NCBI GenBank assembly: GCA_004321845.1 | Contig: SHBL01000003.1 | Location: forward strand, 1-42,763 | DNA from: SAR86 cluster bacterium | GTDB taxonomy: Bacteria > Pseudomonadota > Gammaproteobacteria > Magnimaribacterales > TMED112 | DNA length: 42,763 bases | Direction of reading: 5' to 3' | Shown here: positions 8,099 to 17,398 of the stretch, piece by piece | How the letters are laid out: each line of letters begins with the position of its first letter | Position numbering within the stretch: the stretch's first letter is position 1 | Notes under the pieces: model-generated | What the model saw: the letters and a program-made list of their open reading frames with translations, nothing else | What the model was told of the DNA's origin: nothing | The model's database searches: none | Translations under genes and position numbers: made by a program

Positions 8099-10056
8099 AC
8101 TAATTTTTTAACTTTGGTAGCTATTTTTTCAGGCGTAAACCCGAAGTGATTCATTAAATCGCCACCAGTTCCGGATTCACCAAATGATTCAATACCAATT
8201 ACATGTTTCGTGTGCTTATACCAGGAGTTTGGGTGAGCACATTCTATAACAATATTGGTTTTATCTTTATTGAAAATTCTTTTATATTGATCTTCGTTTT
8301 CTAGTAGTGTTTCTAAACAAGGGATACTTGCAATATTGCATACAAGACCATCCTGTTTAAGAATTTTCTCTGCCTTAATTGCTAGGCTAACCTCTGATCC
8401 AGTAGCAATTAAATTTATTTTTGCTTCTTCGTTTTCTGAGACAAAATAGCCACCTAGCTCTAGATCTTTGACATTAGAAACAGAGAAATTTTCTAAATTT
8501 TGTCTTGAAAGAATTATTGATGAAGGCCCTTCTTTGTTTTTTAATGCATTCTTCCAGGCCACTGCTGTTTCAACCAATGTAGAAGGTCTCCAAGTATGCA
8601 TATTGGGAGTAGACCTTAATGTGGTTAGATGCTCTATAGGCTGATGCGTTGGGCCATCTTCTCCTAATGCTATTGAATCATGAGAAAAAACAAATATAAC
8701 TCTTATTCCCATTAACGCTGCCATCCGGACAGCATTTCTTCCATAATCCATAAATACTAGAAATGTCCCTGCATATGGAATTACTCCACCATGAAGGGCC
8801 ATTCCGTTCATGACAGCATTCATGCCAAACTCTCTAACTCCGTAATAAATATAATTGCCATCTGCATTTTCATTTAAAGAAATTGAAGATTTAGAGTTTG
8901 TGTTATTTGAACCACTTAGATCAGCAGAGCCCCCAATAAGCTCGGGCAGATTAGATTGCAAGAACTCAAGAACTATTTGTGAGCTTTTTCTTGTAGCAAA
9001 AGCGTTTTCATTTTGTGTTAATTCTTTAATGAAGCTATCAAACTTCAGATTAAATTCTTCGGGCAGCTTGTTAGCTGAGAGCCTTGTTAAAACATCATAT
9101 TTTTGTGGATCTTCTGTTTTAAGCTGCTCACAAATACTATTCCACTTTTTTTCTTTAGCCATGCCTGCAGGCTTTGCATCCCAATGTTGATAAATTTCTT
9201 CATCTAGCTCAAAGGGTTCATATGGCCATGAAAGATTTTGTCTTAGCTCTGAAAGTATTTCTGATCCTAGTGCTGCACCATGTGAAGATTCACTATCTTG
9301 TTTGGCACCTGCCCCATACCCGATTGAAGTTTTACAAACTATCATTGTAGGCTTCTTAGAAACTTTGGCTTTTTTTATTGCCTGGTCTATATCATCTCTA
9401 TTATGTCCATCAATATTATTGATCACATTCCAACCATAAGCTTCACATCTTTTTGAAATATCATCTTTATACCAAGGATCAATTTTTCCATCTATCGATA
9501 TTCCATTACTGTCATAAAAACAAATTAATTTATTTAGCTCCAAAACGCCTGCAAGTGACATTGCTTCATGTGAAACACCTTCCATCAAACAACCGTCGCC
9601 TAGAAAACAATAAGTCATGTGGTCTATTGGTTTGATATTGGGTGTATTTATTTTCTCGGCAAGAATTTTCTCGGCTAGGGCCATGCCAACGGCGTTAGCA
9701 ATCCCTTGTCCCAAAGGTCCAGTTGTTGTCTCGACCCCTTCAGTTACTCCAAACTCAGGATGGCCCGGAGTTTTTGATTTTAATTTTCTAAAATCTTTAA
9801 GATCTTCAATGGATAAACTGTAACCGCTTAAGTGCAAAAGACTATAGATCAGCATAGAACCATGGCCATTTGATAAAACAAATCTATCTCTATTGAACCA
9901 TTTTGGATTTTCTGGAGAATGATTGAGGTGGTTTCTCCATAGAACTTCAGCTATGTCTGCCATACCTAGTGGCATTCCTGGGTGACCAGAATTTGCTCTC
10001 TCTACAGCATCTGCTGATAAGAATCTTAAGGCATTAACTAACTTATTAGTAATCAA
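8095..10056 (-). CDS. tkt: Transketolase
   Basis: SADAVERANSGHPGMPLGMADIAEVLW, TTGPLGQGIANAVGMALAEK, FLGDGCLMEGVSHEAMSLAG, HDSIALGEDGPTHQPIEHL. Confidence 0.97.
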   Translation of the reverse strand: MITNKLVNALRFLSADAVERANSGHPGMPLGMADIAEVLWRNHLNHSPENPKWFNRDRFVLSNGHGSMLIYSLLHLSGYSLSIEDLKDFRKLKSKTPGHPEFGVTEGVETTTGPLGQGIANAVGMALAEKILAEKINTPNIKPIDHMTYCFLGDGCLMEGVSHEAMSLAGVLELNKLICFYDSNGISIDGKIDPWYKDDISKRCEAYGWNVINNIDGHNRDDIDQAIKKAKVSKKPTMIVCKTSIGYGAGAKQDSESSHGAALGSEILSELRQNLSWPYEPFELDEEIYQHWDAKPAGMAKEKKWNSICEQLKTEDPQKYDVLTRLSANKLPEEFNLKFDSFIKELTQNENAFATRKSSQIVLEFLQSNLPELIGGSADLSGSNNTNSKSSISLNENADGNYIYYGVREFGMNAVMNGMALHGGVIPYAGTFLVFMDYGRNAVRMAALMGIRVIFVFSHDSIALGEDGPTHQPIEHLTTLRSTPNMHTWRPSTLVETAVAWKNALKNKEGPSSIILSRQNLENFSVSNVKDLELGGYFVSENEEAKINLIATGSEVSLAIKAEKILKQDGLVCNIASIPCLETLLENEDQYKRIFNKDKTNIVIECAHPNSWYKHTKHVIGIESFGESGTGGDLMNHFGFTPEKIATKVKKLV

Positions 10057-10112
10057 AGTAGGGTATATGTTTAAGACAATTATATAATTCTAAAATAGGA
10101 ATTGATCGGAAT

Positions 10113-10826
10113 ATGAAAACTAAGTACACAAAAATGCACTCAAATGGAAATGAGTTTCTGATTACTGAAGATATTAAGCAGACAGCAAACACAAAAAAAT
10201 TAGCTGATAAGAAAAACGGCATTGGGTTTGATCAACTGCTGTGTATAAAAAATAAAAAACCTTATGAAGTGTTAGTTTTTAATTCAGACGGATCTGAAGC
10301 AGATAATTGTATTAATGGATTGAGATGTATTGCATTTCTATACTCTTTAAATAATGAAGCTGTCTATATTAAAGATAAAAAATTTGTTGTTCGAAGCACT
10401 GAGTCTGGAGCAGAAGTATCTGGCGCCTTTCCTGTTGTAAATAAAAAAAATAATTACTATGTAATAAATTTTGGTAATAATCATATAGCAAGAGAGTATC
10501 CAGACATTGAAATAATCAATTTAGAAAGTGAATATATAAAACTAAGAAGTTCAAAGGAATTTGAAGAAATTAAGAATTTTAATTTAAGCATCTATAAAAA
10601 CTCTAAAAACAATATTGCAATAAGAACATATGAAAATGGCACAGGGGAAACTTTATCTTGTGGTTCTGCAACAATTTCTGTGGCCTATGCGCTGCTGAAA
10701 GATACAAACAAAAATGAATTATTATTTGCTTCGAAAGGTGGCAAAACTAAAGTCTTAATAGATAATGAAAGCATTACGTCCAAAGCAAATGCTGTAATAC
10801 TAAAAGAAGGCTTCCTACATGGATGA
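10113..10826 (+). CDS. dapF: Diaminopimelate epimerase (divergent, short)
   Basis: KMHSNGNEF, NSDGSEADNCINGLRC (first catalytic Cys region), GTGETLSCGSATIS (second catalytic Cys); followed by xerC as in other gammaproteobacteria. Confidence 0.85.
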   Translation: MKTKYTKMHSNGNEFLITEDIKQTANTKKLADKKNGIGFDQLLCIKNKKPYEVLVFNSDGSEADNCINGLRCIAFLYSLNNEAVYIKDKKFVVRSTESGAEVSGAFPVVNKKNNYYVINFGNNHIAREYPDIEIINLESEYIKLRSSKEFEEIKNFNLSIYKNSKNNIAIRTYENGTGETLSCGSATISVAYALLKDTNKNELLFASKGGKTKVLIDNESITSKANAVILKEGFLHG

Positions 10827-11712
10827 ATTTAAAAAAAGACTAAAAGAGTTTCTTAAGATTAAGAATTACTCCTATCATACGATCTCTAACTATGAGCGTG
10901 ATATAAATAGATTTCTTCAGTTTCTAGAAGAAAATAAATTTATGCCCGAAGACTTAAGCAGTCCTGTTATCACCAAATGGATAATTTCACTCAGAAAGAA
11001 TGGTCTTGGGAATAGATCTATTCAACGAAATATCTCTTCACTTAAGAATTTTTATAAATTCTTGTTTAAGAGTGGCTTAATAGAAACTAATTTTTTTGCA
11101 ACCATACAATCGCCAAAAATTGGTGAGACCTTACCAAAAGCATTAACTCCAGAAGATGTTGAAAAGCTTCTGTCTTTTAATCCAAAATCAGTATCGGATA
11201 TTAGAGATAAAGCGTTTTTAGAACTTCTTTATTCATCAGGGCTAAGAGTCTCTGAAGCAGTTAATGTAAATATTTCATCTTTTGAATCAGATTTTAGTTT
11301 TGTAAAAGTTTTAGGTAAGGGTCAAAAAGAAAGAATGCTTCCAGTAGGTAAGTTTGCTAAAGAGGCAATATTGACTTGGCTAGAAAGTAGAACGAAGTTA
11401 GATGGATCTTCAAAAGCACTTTTTCTGAATAAATTTGGAAAACGAATTTCAATAAGAGCAATGCAAGAAAGAATATATAGAATTTCTATTGCTCAAGGGT
11501 TGGCGCCTGTCAGCCCCCATATGTTAAGACATAGTTTTGCAACTCACATGCTTGAATCAAGTGGGGACTTAAGATCAATTCAGGAAATGCTAGGGCACAG
11601 TAGCTTGAGTACAACGCAAATATACACTAAATTAAACTTCCAACAATTAGCAAAAATTTACGATAGGTCACATCCGCATGGCAAGAAAGAAAATAAAATT
11701 AATAACATTTGA
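10819..11712 (+). CDS. xerC: Tyrosine site-specific recombinase, XerC by synteny
   Basis: LYSSGLRVSEAV, HMLRHSFATHMLESSGDLRSIQEMLGHSSLSTTQIYTKL; dapF-xerC-yigB order. Confidence 0.9.
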   Translation: MDEFKKRLKEFLKIKNYSYHTISNYERDINRFLQFLEENKFMPEDLSSPVITKWIISLRKNGLGNRSIQRNISSLKNFYKFLFKSGLIETNFFATIQSPKIGETLPKALTPEDVEKLLSFNPKSVSDIRDKAFLELLYSSGLRVSEAVNVNISSFESDFSFVKVLGKGQKERMLPVGKFAKEAILTWLESRTKLDGSSKALFLNKFGKRISIRAMQERIYRISIAQGLAPVSPHMLRHSFATHMLESSGDLRSIQEMLGHSSLSTTQIYTKLNFQQLAKIYDRSHPHGKKENKINNI

Positions 11713-12406
11713 TCTAGACGATACTGTCTGGCCAAATAAAAAAGTTATTTTGGATGCAGAAAAAGCATTGTGGAATTTTCTTGTTCTAAAAGTCCCACAA
11801 CTAAAAGACAATTTTAATGAAGGCTCTATTAATAAAATTAGGGTAAATTTAGTAGAACAAGATCCCAGTTTAAAATTCGATTTAACCAGGTTTAGAAAAG
11901 AAGTGGTAAAAGAGCTTTTGCTTTCTTTAGGTTTAGATACAAATGAGGCAATTTATTATAGCAATGAGAGTTTCAATGAGTTTTTTAAAGCACGGAACAA
12001 AGTACAACTATATAAAGATGCAAAATTGATATTAGAAAGACTGCATCGAAAAACTCTGATAGGCTCACTTTCGAATGGCAATGCTGATCTAGAAATTATA
12101 GGCATTGATTCCTTTTTTGATTTTGCAATTAACTCAAAAGATGTTTCTAGCAACAAACCTTCTCCTCCACATTTTTTAAAAGCTTTAAAAATTGCATCTT
12201 GTTCTCCTGATGAAGCTATTCACATAGGGGATTGTCCAGTAAATGATGTAGGCGGAGCTAGAAATTGTAATATAAATACCATATGGTTTAATTGTGACAA
12301 ACATAAATGGGATGAAATTTTTCCTTGCGATCTACAGACAAAAAACTGGAAAGATCTTTATGAAGTCATAACTAAAAATTTTATTTTGGAGAGAGAAAAT
12401 GTTTAA
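11678..12406 (+). CDS. HAD-superfamily hydrolase (YigB-like)
   Basis: TFDLDDTVWP motif I, SLSNGNADL motif II, KPSPPHFLKAL, HIGDCPVNDVGGARN; directly downstream of xerC. Confidence 0.9.
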   Translation: MARKKIKLITFDLDDTVWPNKKVILDAEKALWNFLVLKVPQLKDNFNEGSINKIRVNLVEQDPSLKFDLTRFRKEVVKELLLSLGLDTNEAIYYSNESFNEFFKARNKVQLYKDAKLILERLHRKTLIGSLSNGNADLEIIGIDSFFDFAINSKDVSSNKPSPPHFLKALKIASCSPDEAIHIGDCPVNDVGGARNCNINTIWFNCDKHKWDEIFPCDLQTKNWKDLYEVITKNFILERENV

Positions 12407-12572
12407 TCCATTCAGTATGGGCAAAGATATGAAAGGCATGGAAAAAATGGTGAAGCCTGCCTTGGAAAAATTTATGAAAGATTCTGGTTTTGTTAAGAAA
12501 GAAGAGCTTGAAAGAGCTTTAGAGAGAATAGATTCACTTGAAAGAAAAATAAACGAACTAGAAAGAAAATAA
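12399..12572 (+). CDS. Small coiled-coil protein, possibly UbiK/BMFP-like
   Basis: Manual translation: MFNPFSMGKDMKGMEKMVKPALEKFMKDSGFVKKEELERALERIDSLERKINELERK (57 aa). The C-terminal FVKKEELERALERIDSLERKINELE is reminiscent of the BMFP/UbiK coiled coil; overlaps the upstream gene. Confidence 0.55.
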   Translation: MFNPFSMGKDMKGMEKMVKPALEKFMKDSGFVKKEELERALERIDSLERKINELERK

Positions 12573-12573
12573 A

Positions 12574-12984
12574 TTATTCAATAACAGTTAATGCGTCGAG
12601 CATATATTGAACAGACCTTTCAATTTCAGTTTCTGAACAATCCATACACATGCCTTTAGCTGGCATAGCATTATAGCCACTATAGGCATTACTGGTAAGC
12701 AGCTCTAAGCCCTTGCTAGTTCTTTCTTCCCATTGAGCAAGATTGCCAAGCATAGGTGCTCCAGCCAAACCTGCAGTGTGACAAGCTGCACATCCTTGGT
12801 CATAAACAACTTGCCCTGTTCTCCCCTCTGTTTCTGAAGTTTCAGAAACAGCCATTCCTGGCATTGAAACAACTGGAATTTTTTTTAACAGCCCTAGTCT
12901 CTTTCTAACTTCATCCTCGTAAGAATCAGACATAACTATAAATGAAGTTAAAGCAATAAAAATAAAGGGTAAAAGGTTTTTCAT
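12574..12984 (-). CDS. Cytochrome c5-like c-type cytochrome
   Basis: Signal peptide; CAACHTAGLAGAPML haem motif and C-terminal MPAKGMCMDCSETEIERSVQYML typical of cytochrome c5. Confidence 0.92.
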   Translation of the reverse strand: MKNLLPFIFIALTSFIVMSDSYEDEVRKRLGLLKKIPVVSMPGMAVSETSETEGRTGQVVYDQGCAACHTAGLAGAPMLGNLAQWEERTSKGLELLTSNAYSGYNAMPAKGMCMDCSETEIERSVQYMLDALTVIE

Positions 12985-13019
12985 ATTCTATTAGTTGTTA
13001 CTGACTGATAAATTTCAAG

Positions 13020-13607
13020 CTAATTGTCATAGAGAAATAACATATTATCAATGTTCTTTTGCATATCTACTGTTCTTCTAAATTTATATTTTCCATTAAT
13101 AATTATTGTGGGCACACCCTCAATAACTCCGGCATTGCCTAATTCTCTGACTTTTCTTAATGCATTTTTAGCTTTTATACCTATACCAAAAGAATTATAA
13201 ACATTCATGAATTGTGTTTGGTCGTAGTCGTGTCTTTGTGCAAACTCTTCAACATCTGATTGATTGCTTAAATTTTTTCTAAGCAACTGTATATCTTTAT
13301 ATACATTAAGATGTGCGTCTTTCCCTAAATTTAAGGCTTTAATGGTATAAAAAAGCCTTGCATAAACTTCATTTCCAGCAGGTATTTGCACCACATTAAC
13401 ATCAGGTCTTTGTTCTTTAAGCATATTCACCGTTGTTTCAAAACTAAAACAAGCGTTGCACCAATATCCGAAAACTTCAGTTACTGACTCTCCTTCGATC
13501 AAATCAGAAGGAATAAGCTCATAGTCTTTTCCTTGCTCAGGCTCTGCTGATGCAAAAAAAGACAAAAAGAATATCAAAGCGTTTATTTTTAAAATTTTAT
13601 TTATCAT
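13020..13607 (-). CDS. dsbA: Thiol:disulfide interchange protein DsbA (CNAC active site)
   Basis: ORF track 13020..13634; MINKILKINALIFFLSFFASA at 13607 gives a better signal peptide. FGYWCNACFSFE active site and GVPTIIINGKY cis-Pro loop. Confidence 0.88.
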   Translation of the reverse strand: MINKILKINALIFFLSFFASAEPEQGKDYELIPSDLIEGESVTEVFGYWCNACFSFETTVNMLKEQRPDVNVVQIPAGNEVYARLFYTIKALNLGKDAHLNVYKDIQLLRKNLSNQSDVEEFAQRHDYDQTQFMNVYNSFGIGIKAKNALRKVRELGNAGVIEGVPTIIINGKYKFRRTVDMQKNIDNMLFLYDN

Positions 13608-13652
13608 AAGTATGCGAGAATGATTATATAACATGTTGGATATAATTTATTA

Positions 13653-14234
13653 ATGAAATGTGATTTTAAATACCTTGATCTACAGTTTGTTGAGAGTGCA
13701 GCTGAGTACGCTCAATGTCTTAATCATGAGTATCCTGAAATAGCTTTTGTTGGTGCCTCTAATGCTGGAAAGTCATCAGCTATTAATGCTATTTCAAATA
13801 AAAAAAAATTAGCAAAAGTTAGCAAAACTCCAGGGAAAACAAAACTCTTTAATTTCTTTAAATCAACAAATGGATATATTGTTGATTTTCCTGGGTATGG
13901 TTATTCAAAAGTTTCAAAATCGCAAAAAAAAGAATGGTCAAAGGAGCTTCCACAATATTTTGACTTGCGAAAGAACCTTTCAGGAGTAGTTATTTTTACA
14001 GATATTAGAAATGCTATGAGAGAGGTAGATGTTTCGATGTTTGAAATGTTGCATCAAAGAAAAATCCCGGTTCTGGTAGTACTAACCAAGTCTGATAAAG
14101 TTTCTGCAGAGGCAGCAACGCACACGTATGGTCAAGTTAATGAAGTGTTTGGTTATTGTTTAAATTTTTCTATTAAGGATAGGGAGTCTATAAGGGAGCT
14201 AATTTTCTCTATTAATGAGCTTCTCTCCAATTAG
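13653..14234 (+). CDS. engB: Ribosome biogenesis GTPase EngB/YsxC/YihA
   Basis: FVGASNAGKSSAINAI (G1), KTPGKTKLFNFF (G2), VDFPGYGYSKV (G3), LTKSDKV (G4). Confidence 0.95.
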   Translation: MKCDFKYLDLQFVESAAEYAQCLNHEYPEIAFVGASNAGKSSAINAISNKKKLAKVSKTPGKTKLFNFFKSTNGYIVDFPGYGYSKVSKSQKKEWSKELPQYFDLRKNLSGVVIFTDIRNAMREVDVSMFEMLHQRKIPVLVVLTKSDKVSAEAATHTYGQVNEVFGYCLNFSIKDRESIRELIFSINELLSN

Positions 14235-16866
14235 CACCGAATCCATATTCGACTTTAAGCGGAACTGCTATTTCAGTGGTGCTTTCCATTAATTTTAGAA
14301 TTGGTTCTAAGTCAGACTCATTAAAATCCTGAGGCACTTCGAAAACTAATTCATCATGAACTTGTAGGGTCATTTTAATTTCTGGTGCATTTGCAATGAT
14401 CCATTCATTTATTTCAACCATTGCAAATTTGATAATATCTGATGCGCTCCCTTGTAATGGTCCATTAATTGCCGCCCTTTCTGCAGCTTGTCTTACCATA
14501 TAATTACTAGCAACTATATTTGGAACGTGTATTTTTCTTCCATATAAGGTTTCAACATATTTTAATTCTTTCGAGCGCTCAACAATTTCATGCATGAATT
14601 GTTTTACTCCACTATATCTTTCAAAATAATTATTAAGAAAAATTTCAGCTTCTGGCCTAGAAACTCGAAGCTGATTTGATAACCCAAAAGCACTCATGCC
14701 ATAAAGTAGTCCAAAATTAATAGTTTTTGCTTTTCTGCGCATTTCTCCATCAACTTCTTTTATATCTACACCAAATATCTCTGATGCAGTTCTTTTATGA
14801 ATATCCTCATCATTTATAAATGAATTAAGCATTATCTTATCTTTTGAATAATGTGCCATTAGTCTTAATTCAATTTGCGAATAATCCATAGCCAATATTT
14901 TTTTTCCTTTTGAGGCAATAAAAGCCTCCCTTATTGTTATTCCTTCTTTTGTTCTAATTGGTATGTTTTGTAAATTAGGGTCTGAAGAAGAAAGCCTGCC
15001 TGTAGAAGTTACAGCTTGATGATATGAGGTATGAACACGGGAATGTTGATCACAAATTTCAGAAATTTTATCTGTGTAAGTGCTTTTTAATTTTGCCAGC
15101 GATCTATACTCTAAAATATCACTCACAATTTCATTTTTTTCAGAAAGTTTTTGTAAAACGGATTCTGAAGTCGAGAAATATCCTGTAGATGTTTTCTTTA
15201 AGCCCTTTGTATCGATCTTAAGCTTTTCAAAAAGAACTTCACTTAACTGCTTTGGAGAATCTATATTGAAAACTACTCCTGAAGAACTATGAATTTTTTG
15301 AACCAAATTCATTAATTTAGCGCCAAATTTTTTTGAAAGCTCATTGAGATGGGGTATATCAATTAAAGCGCCTCTTTCTTCCATCTCTAACAAGACGAAT
15401 AATATTTTGTAATCAAGATTTTGAAGCAAATTTACATCATTACCTTGCAATAATTTTTTAAATTTTTCATAAAGCTGAAGCGTTATATCTGTATCTTCTG
15501 CAGCATAATTAGTTGCGTCTTTTATAGGAACTTCACTGAAATTTTTATATTTATTAATACCTTTTCCTATAACATCTTCATATTTTATAGTGGTGATATT
15601 AAGATAAAAATCGGACATAGCATCAAGGTTGTGTCTTGTGGCAGTACTATTTATTGCATAAGACATAAGCATTGTATCTGCATGAAAATTTGAGATATGT
15701 ATGTGATATTTTCTTAAAACTGCAATGTCATATTTTAAATTTTGCCCTATGATTTTATGCTGGTTTGGTTCTAGGTAATTTTTTAACCAGCCTATTAATT
15801 CTTCAGATTCTAATTGTGTCTGCTCTACATGATTAATGGGCACATAGAATCCTGAGTTTTTTTCAAATGAAATAGAAAAACCTACAATTTCAGCAATTTG
15901 AGGATCTAATGATGTTGTTTCTGTATCAAATGCAAAATATGAAGACTTATCAATTAAACTCTCTATTTCTGTTAGCTGAGCCATATCTTTAATTGATTTA
16001 TATTGAGTAACTCTCTTTTCATTTGTTTCCCCAACAAACGAGTTAAATTCTAATTCTTTGTAAAATTTTTTGAGACCGTCACTATTAGTTAAAGGGGTGT
16101 TTATATTGCTTAATGTCGTCTCAAGGTCTATATCTTTTTTAAGTGATACTAAAAAAAGGTTTCTTTGTAATACATCTTTCTCTTCTCTTAAGTTTTGACC
16201 AACTACACCAGTAATTTCATCCATATTTTTTACGATATTATCCAAGCTTCCATAATGATTTAGCCATTTGGATGCAGTTTTATTTCCAACCTTAGAAATA
16301 CCTGGTATGTTATCTGCTTTATCGCCAACCAAAGCTAAAAGCTCAGCAACTTTGTTGGGGGCTACGCCAAACTTTTCTTCAACGTATTCATTATTGAAGA
16401 ATTCATTAGACATTGAGTTGTGCTGAATAACATTTTCTTCTACTAACTGAGTAAGATCTTTGTCTGGTGATGATATAAGAATTTTTTTATCTTTTTTAAA
16501 CTTACAAGCAAGAGTTGCTATTACATCATCAGCCTCAACCCCTTCCACCTCTTCAACTGTAAAATTAAATAGTTTTGAAAGTTTTTTTATGTCATCTATT
16601 TGAACTCTCAACTCATTAGGCATTGGAGGTCTATTTGCCTTATAAGATGAGTAGTAATCATTTCGAAAATTATGCCCTTTTGCATCAAATACCATAACCA
16701 TTTGAACGCCTGGATATTTAGATATTAATTTTCGCAACATGGATGCAAATCCTCTTGTAGCTCCTGTTGGCTTTCCTTCTGACGTAGTTAATGGCGGCAA
16801 TGCATGAAATGCACGGTAAATATAAGAAGTACCATCAATTAAAATTAAATCTGGTCTAAAAATCAT
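14212..16866 (-). CDS. polA: DNA polymerase I (5'-nuclease, 3'-5' exonuclease and polymerase domains)
   Basis: 884 aa; LIDGTSYIYRAFHALPPL, FAFDTETTSLDP (exo I), YAAEDTDITLQLY (exo III), MDYSQIELRLMAHYS, RRKAKTINFGLLYGMSAFGL, LQVHDELVFEVP. Confidence 0.97.
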   Translation of the reverse strand: MIFRPDLILIDGTSYIYRAFHALPPLTTSEGKPTGATRGFASMLRKLISKYPGVQMVMVFDAKGHNFRNDYYSSYKANRPPMPNELRVQIDDIKKLSKLFNFTVEEVEGVEADDVIATLACKFKKDKKILISSPDKDLTQLVEENVIQHNSMSNEFFNNEYVEEKFGVAPNKVAELLALVGDKADNIPGISKVGNKTASKWLNHYGSLDNIVKNMDEITGVVGQNLREEKDVLQRNLFLVSLKKDIDLETTLSNINTPLTNSDGLKKFYKELEFNSFVGETNEKRVTQYKSIKDMAQLTEIESLIDKSSYFAFDTETTSLDPQIAEIVGFSISFEKNSGFYVPINHVEQTQLESEELIGWLKNYLEPNQHKIIGQNLKYDIAVLRKYHIHISNFHADTMLMSYAINSTATRHNLDAMSDFYLNITTIKYEDVIGKGINKYKNFSEVPIKDATNYAAEDTDITLQLYEKFKKLLQGNDVNLLQNLDYKILFVLLEMEERGALIDIPHLNELSKKFGAKLMNLVQKIHSSSGVVFNIDSPKQLSEVLFEKLKIDTKGLKKTSTGYFSTSESVLQKLSEKNEIVSDILEYRSLAKLKSTYTDKISEICDQHSRVHTSYHQAVTSTGRLSSSDPNLQNIPIRTKEGITIREAFIASKGKKILAMDYSQIELRLMAHYSKDKIMLNSFINDEDIHKRTASEIFGVDIKEVDGEMRRKAKTINFGLLYGMSAFGLSNQLRVSRPEAEIFLNNYFERYSGVKQFMHEIVERSKELKYVETLYGRKIHVPNIVASNYMVRQAAERAAINGPLQGSASDIIKFAMVEINEWIIANAPEIKMTLQVHDELVFEVPQDFNESDLEPILKLMESTTEIAVPLKVEYGFGANWREAH

Positions 16867-16891
16867 CTGACTATATATATAATACTTAATA

Positions 16892-17398
16892 GTGAAAGAA
16901 ATAATTAAACATTATGGTGATTCCTTAATTACTTTTTGTGCAGCAATAGTAATGGGTGGTCAGTATTATCTTGAGAATATTGTTGGATTAGAGCCCTGTA
17001 ATCTATGTTTGCTACAAAAATATTCTGTACAAGCAGTTTTCGTGATTTTTTTAATCAAGATGGTCTCTCCTAAATTTAAGATAATTTTTGATATTTTAGG
17101 AGTTTTTGCTCTTTGTTTTGGCGGGTCAGCAAGCATAAGGCAGATTTACCTTCAGAATCTTCCAGCAGATCAGCTTTCAGGTGGTTACTGTGATATTCCT
17201 TTTGAATTTCTTTTTAATATGTACCCTTTCTTTGAAGCGCTTGGCAAAGTCTTTCAAGGCAGCAGCAAATGTGCTGAAGAGTCGTGGGTCTTTCTTGGTC
17301 TCAACATACCAGAATGGGCTCTAATATTTTTTACTTCAATGATCACATTATTATTGATAAGATACTTTTTAATAAATTTTAAGGGCCAAAAAAATTAA
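16892..17398 (+). CDS. dsbB: Disulfide bond formation protein DsbB
   Basis: GTG start; polytopic; GLEPCNLCLLQKY (CxxC) and a second cysteine pair, GGYCDIPF...GSSKCAEESW. Confidence 0.9.
   Translation: MKEIIKHYGDSLITFCAAIVMGGQYYLENIVGLEPCNLCLLQKYSVQAVFVIFLIKMVSPKFKIIFDILGVFALCFGGSASIRQIYLQNLPADQLSGGYCDIPFEFLFNMYPFFEALGKVFQGSSKCAEESWVFLGLNIPEWALIFFTSMITLLLIRYFLINFKGQKN

Noticed and set aside
8855-9823. + strand ORFs (8855..9190, 9453..9635, 9617..9823) inside tkt
   Set aside because: Antisense shadows of transketolase codon usage; no homology-like motifs.
10819-11712. Tyrosine recombinase as evidence of an integrated mobile element
   Set aside because: It sits in the conserved dapF-xerC-HAD context and looks like the housekeeping XerC; no att repeats or cargo genes nearby.
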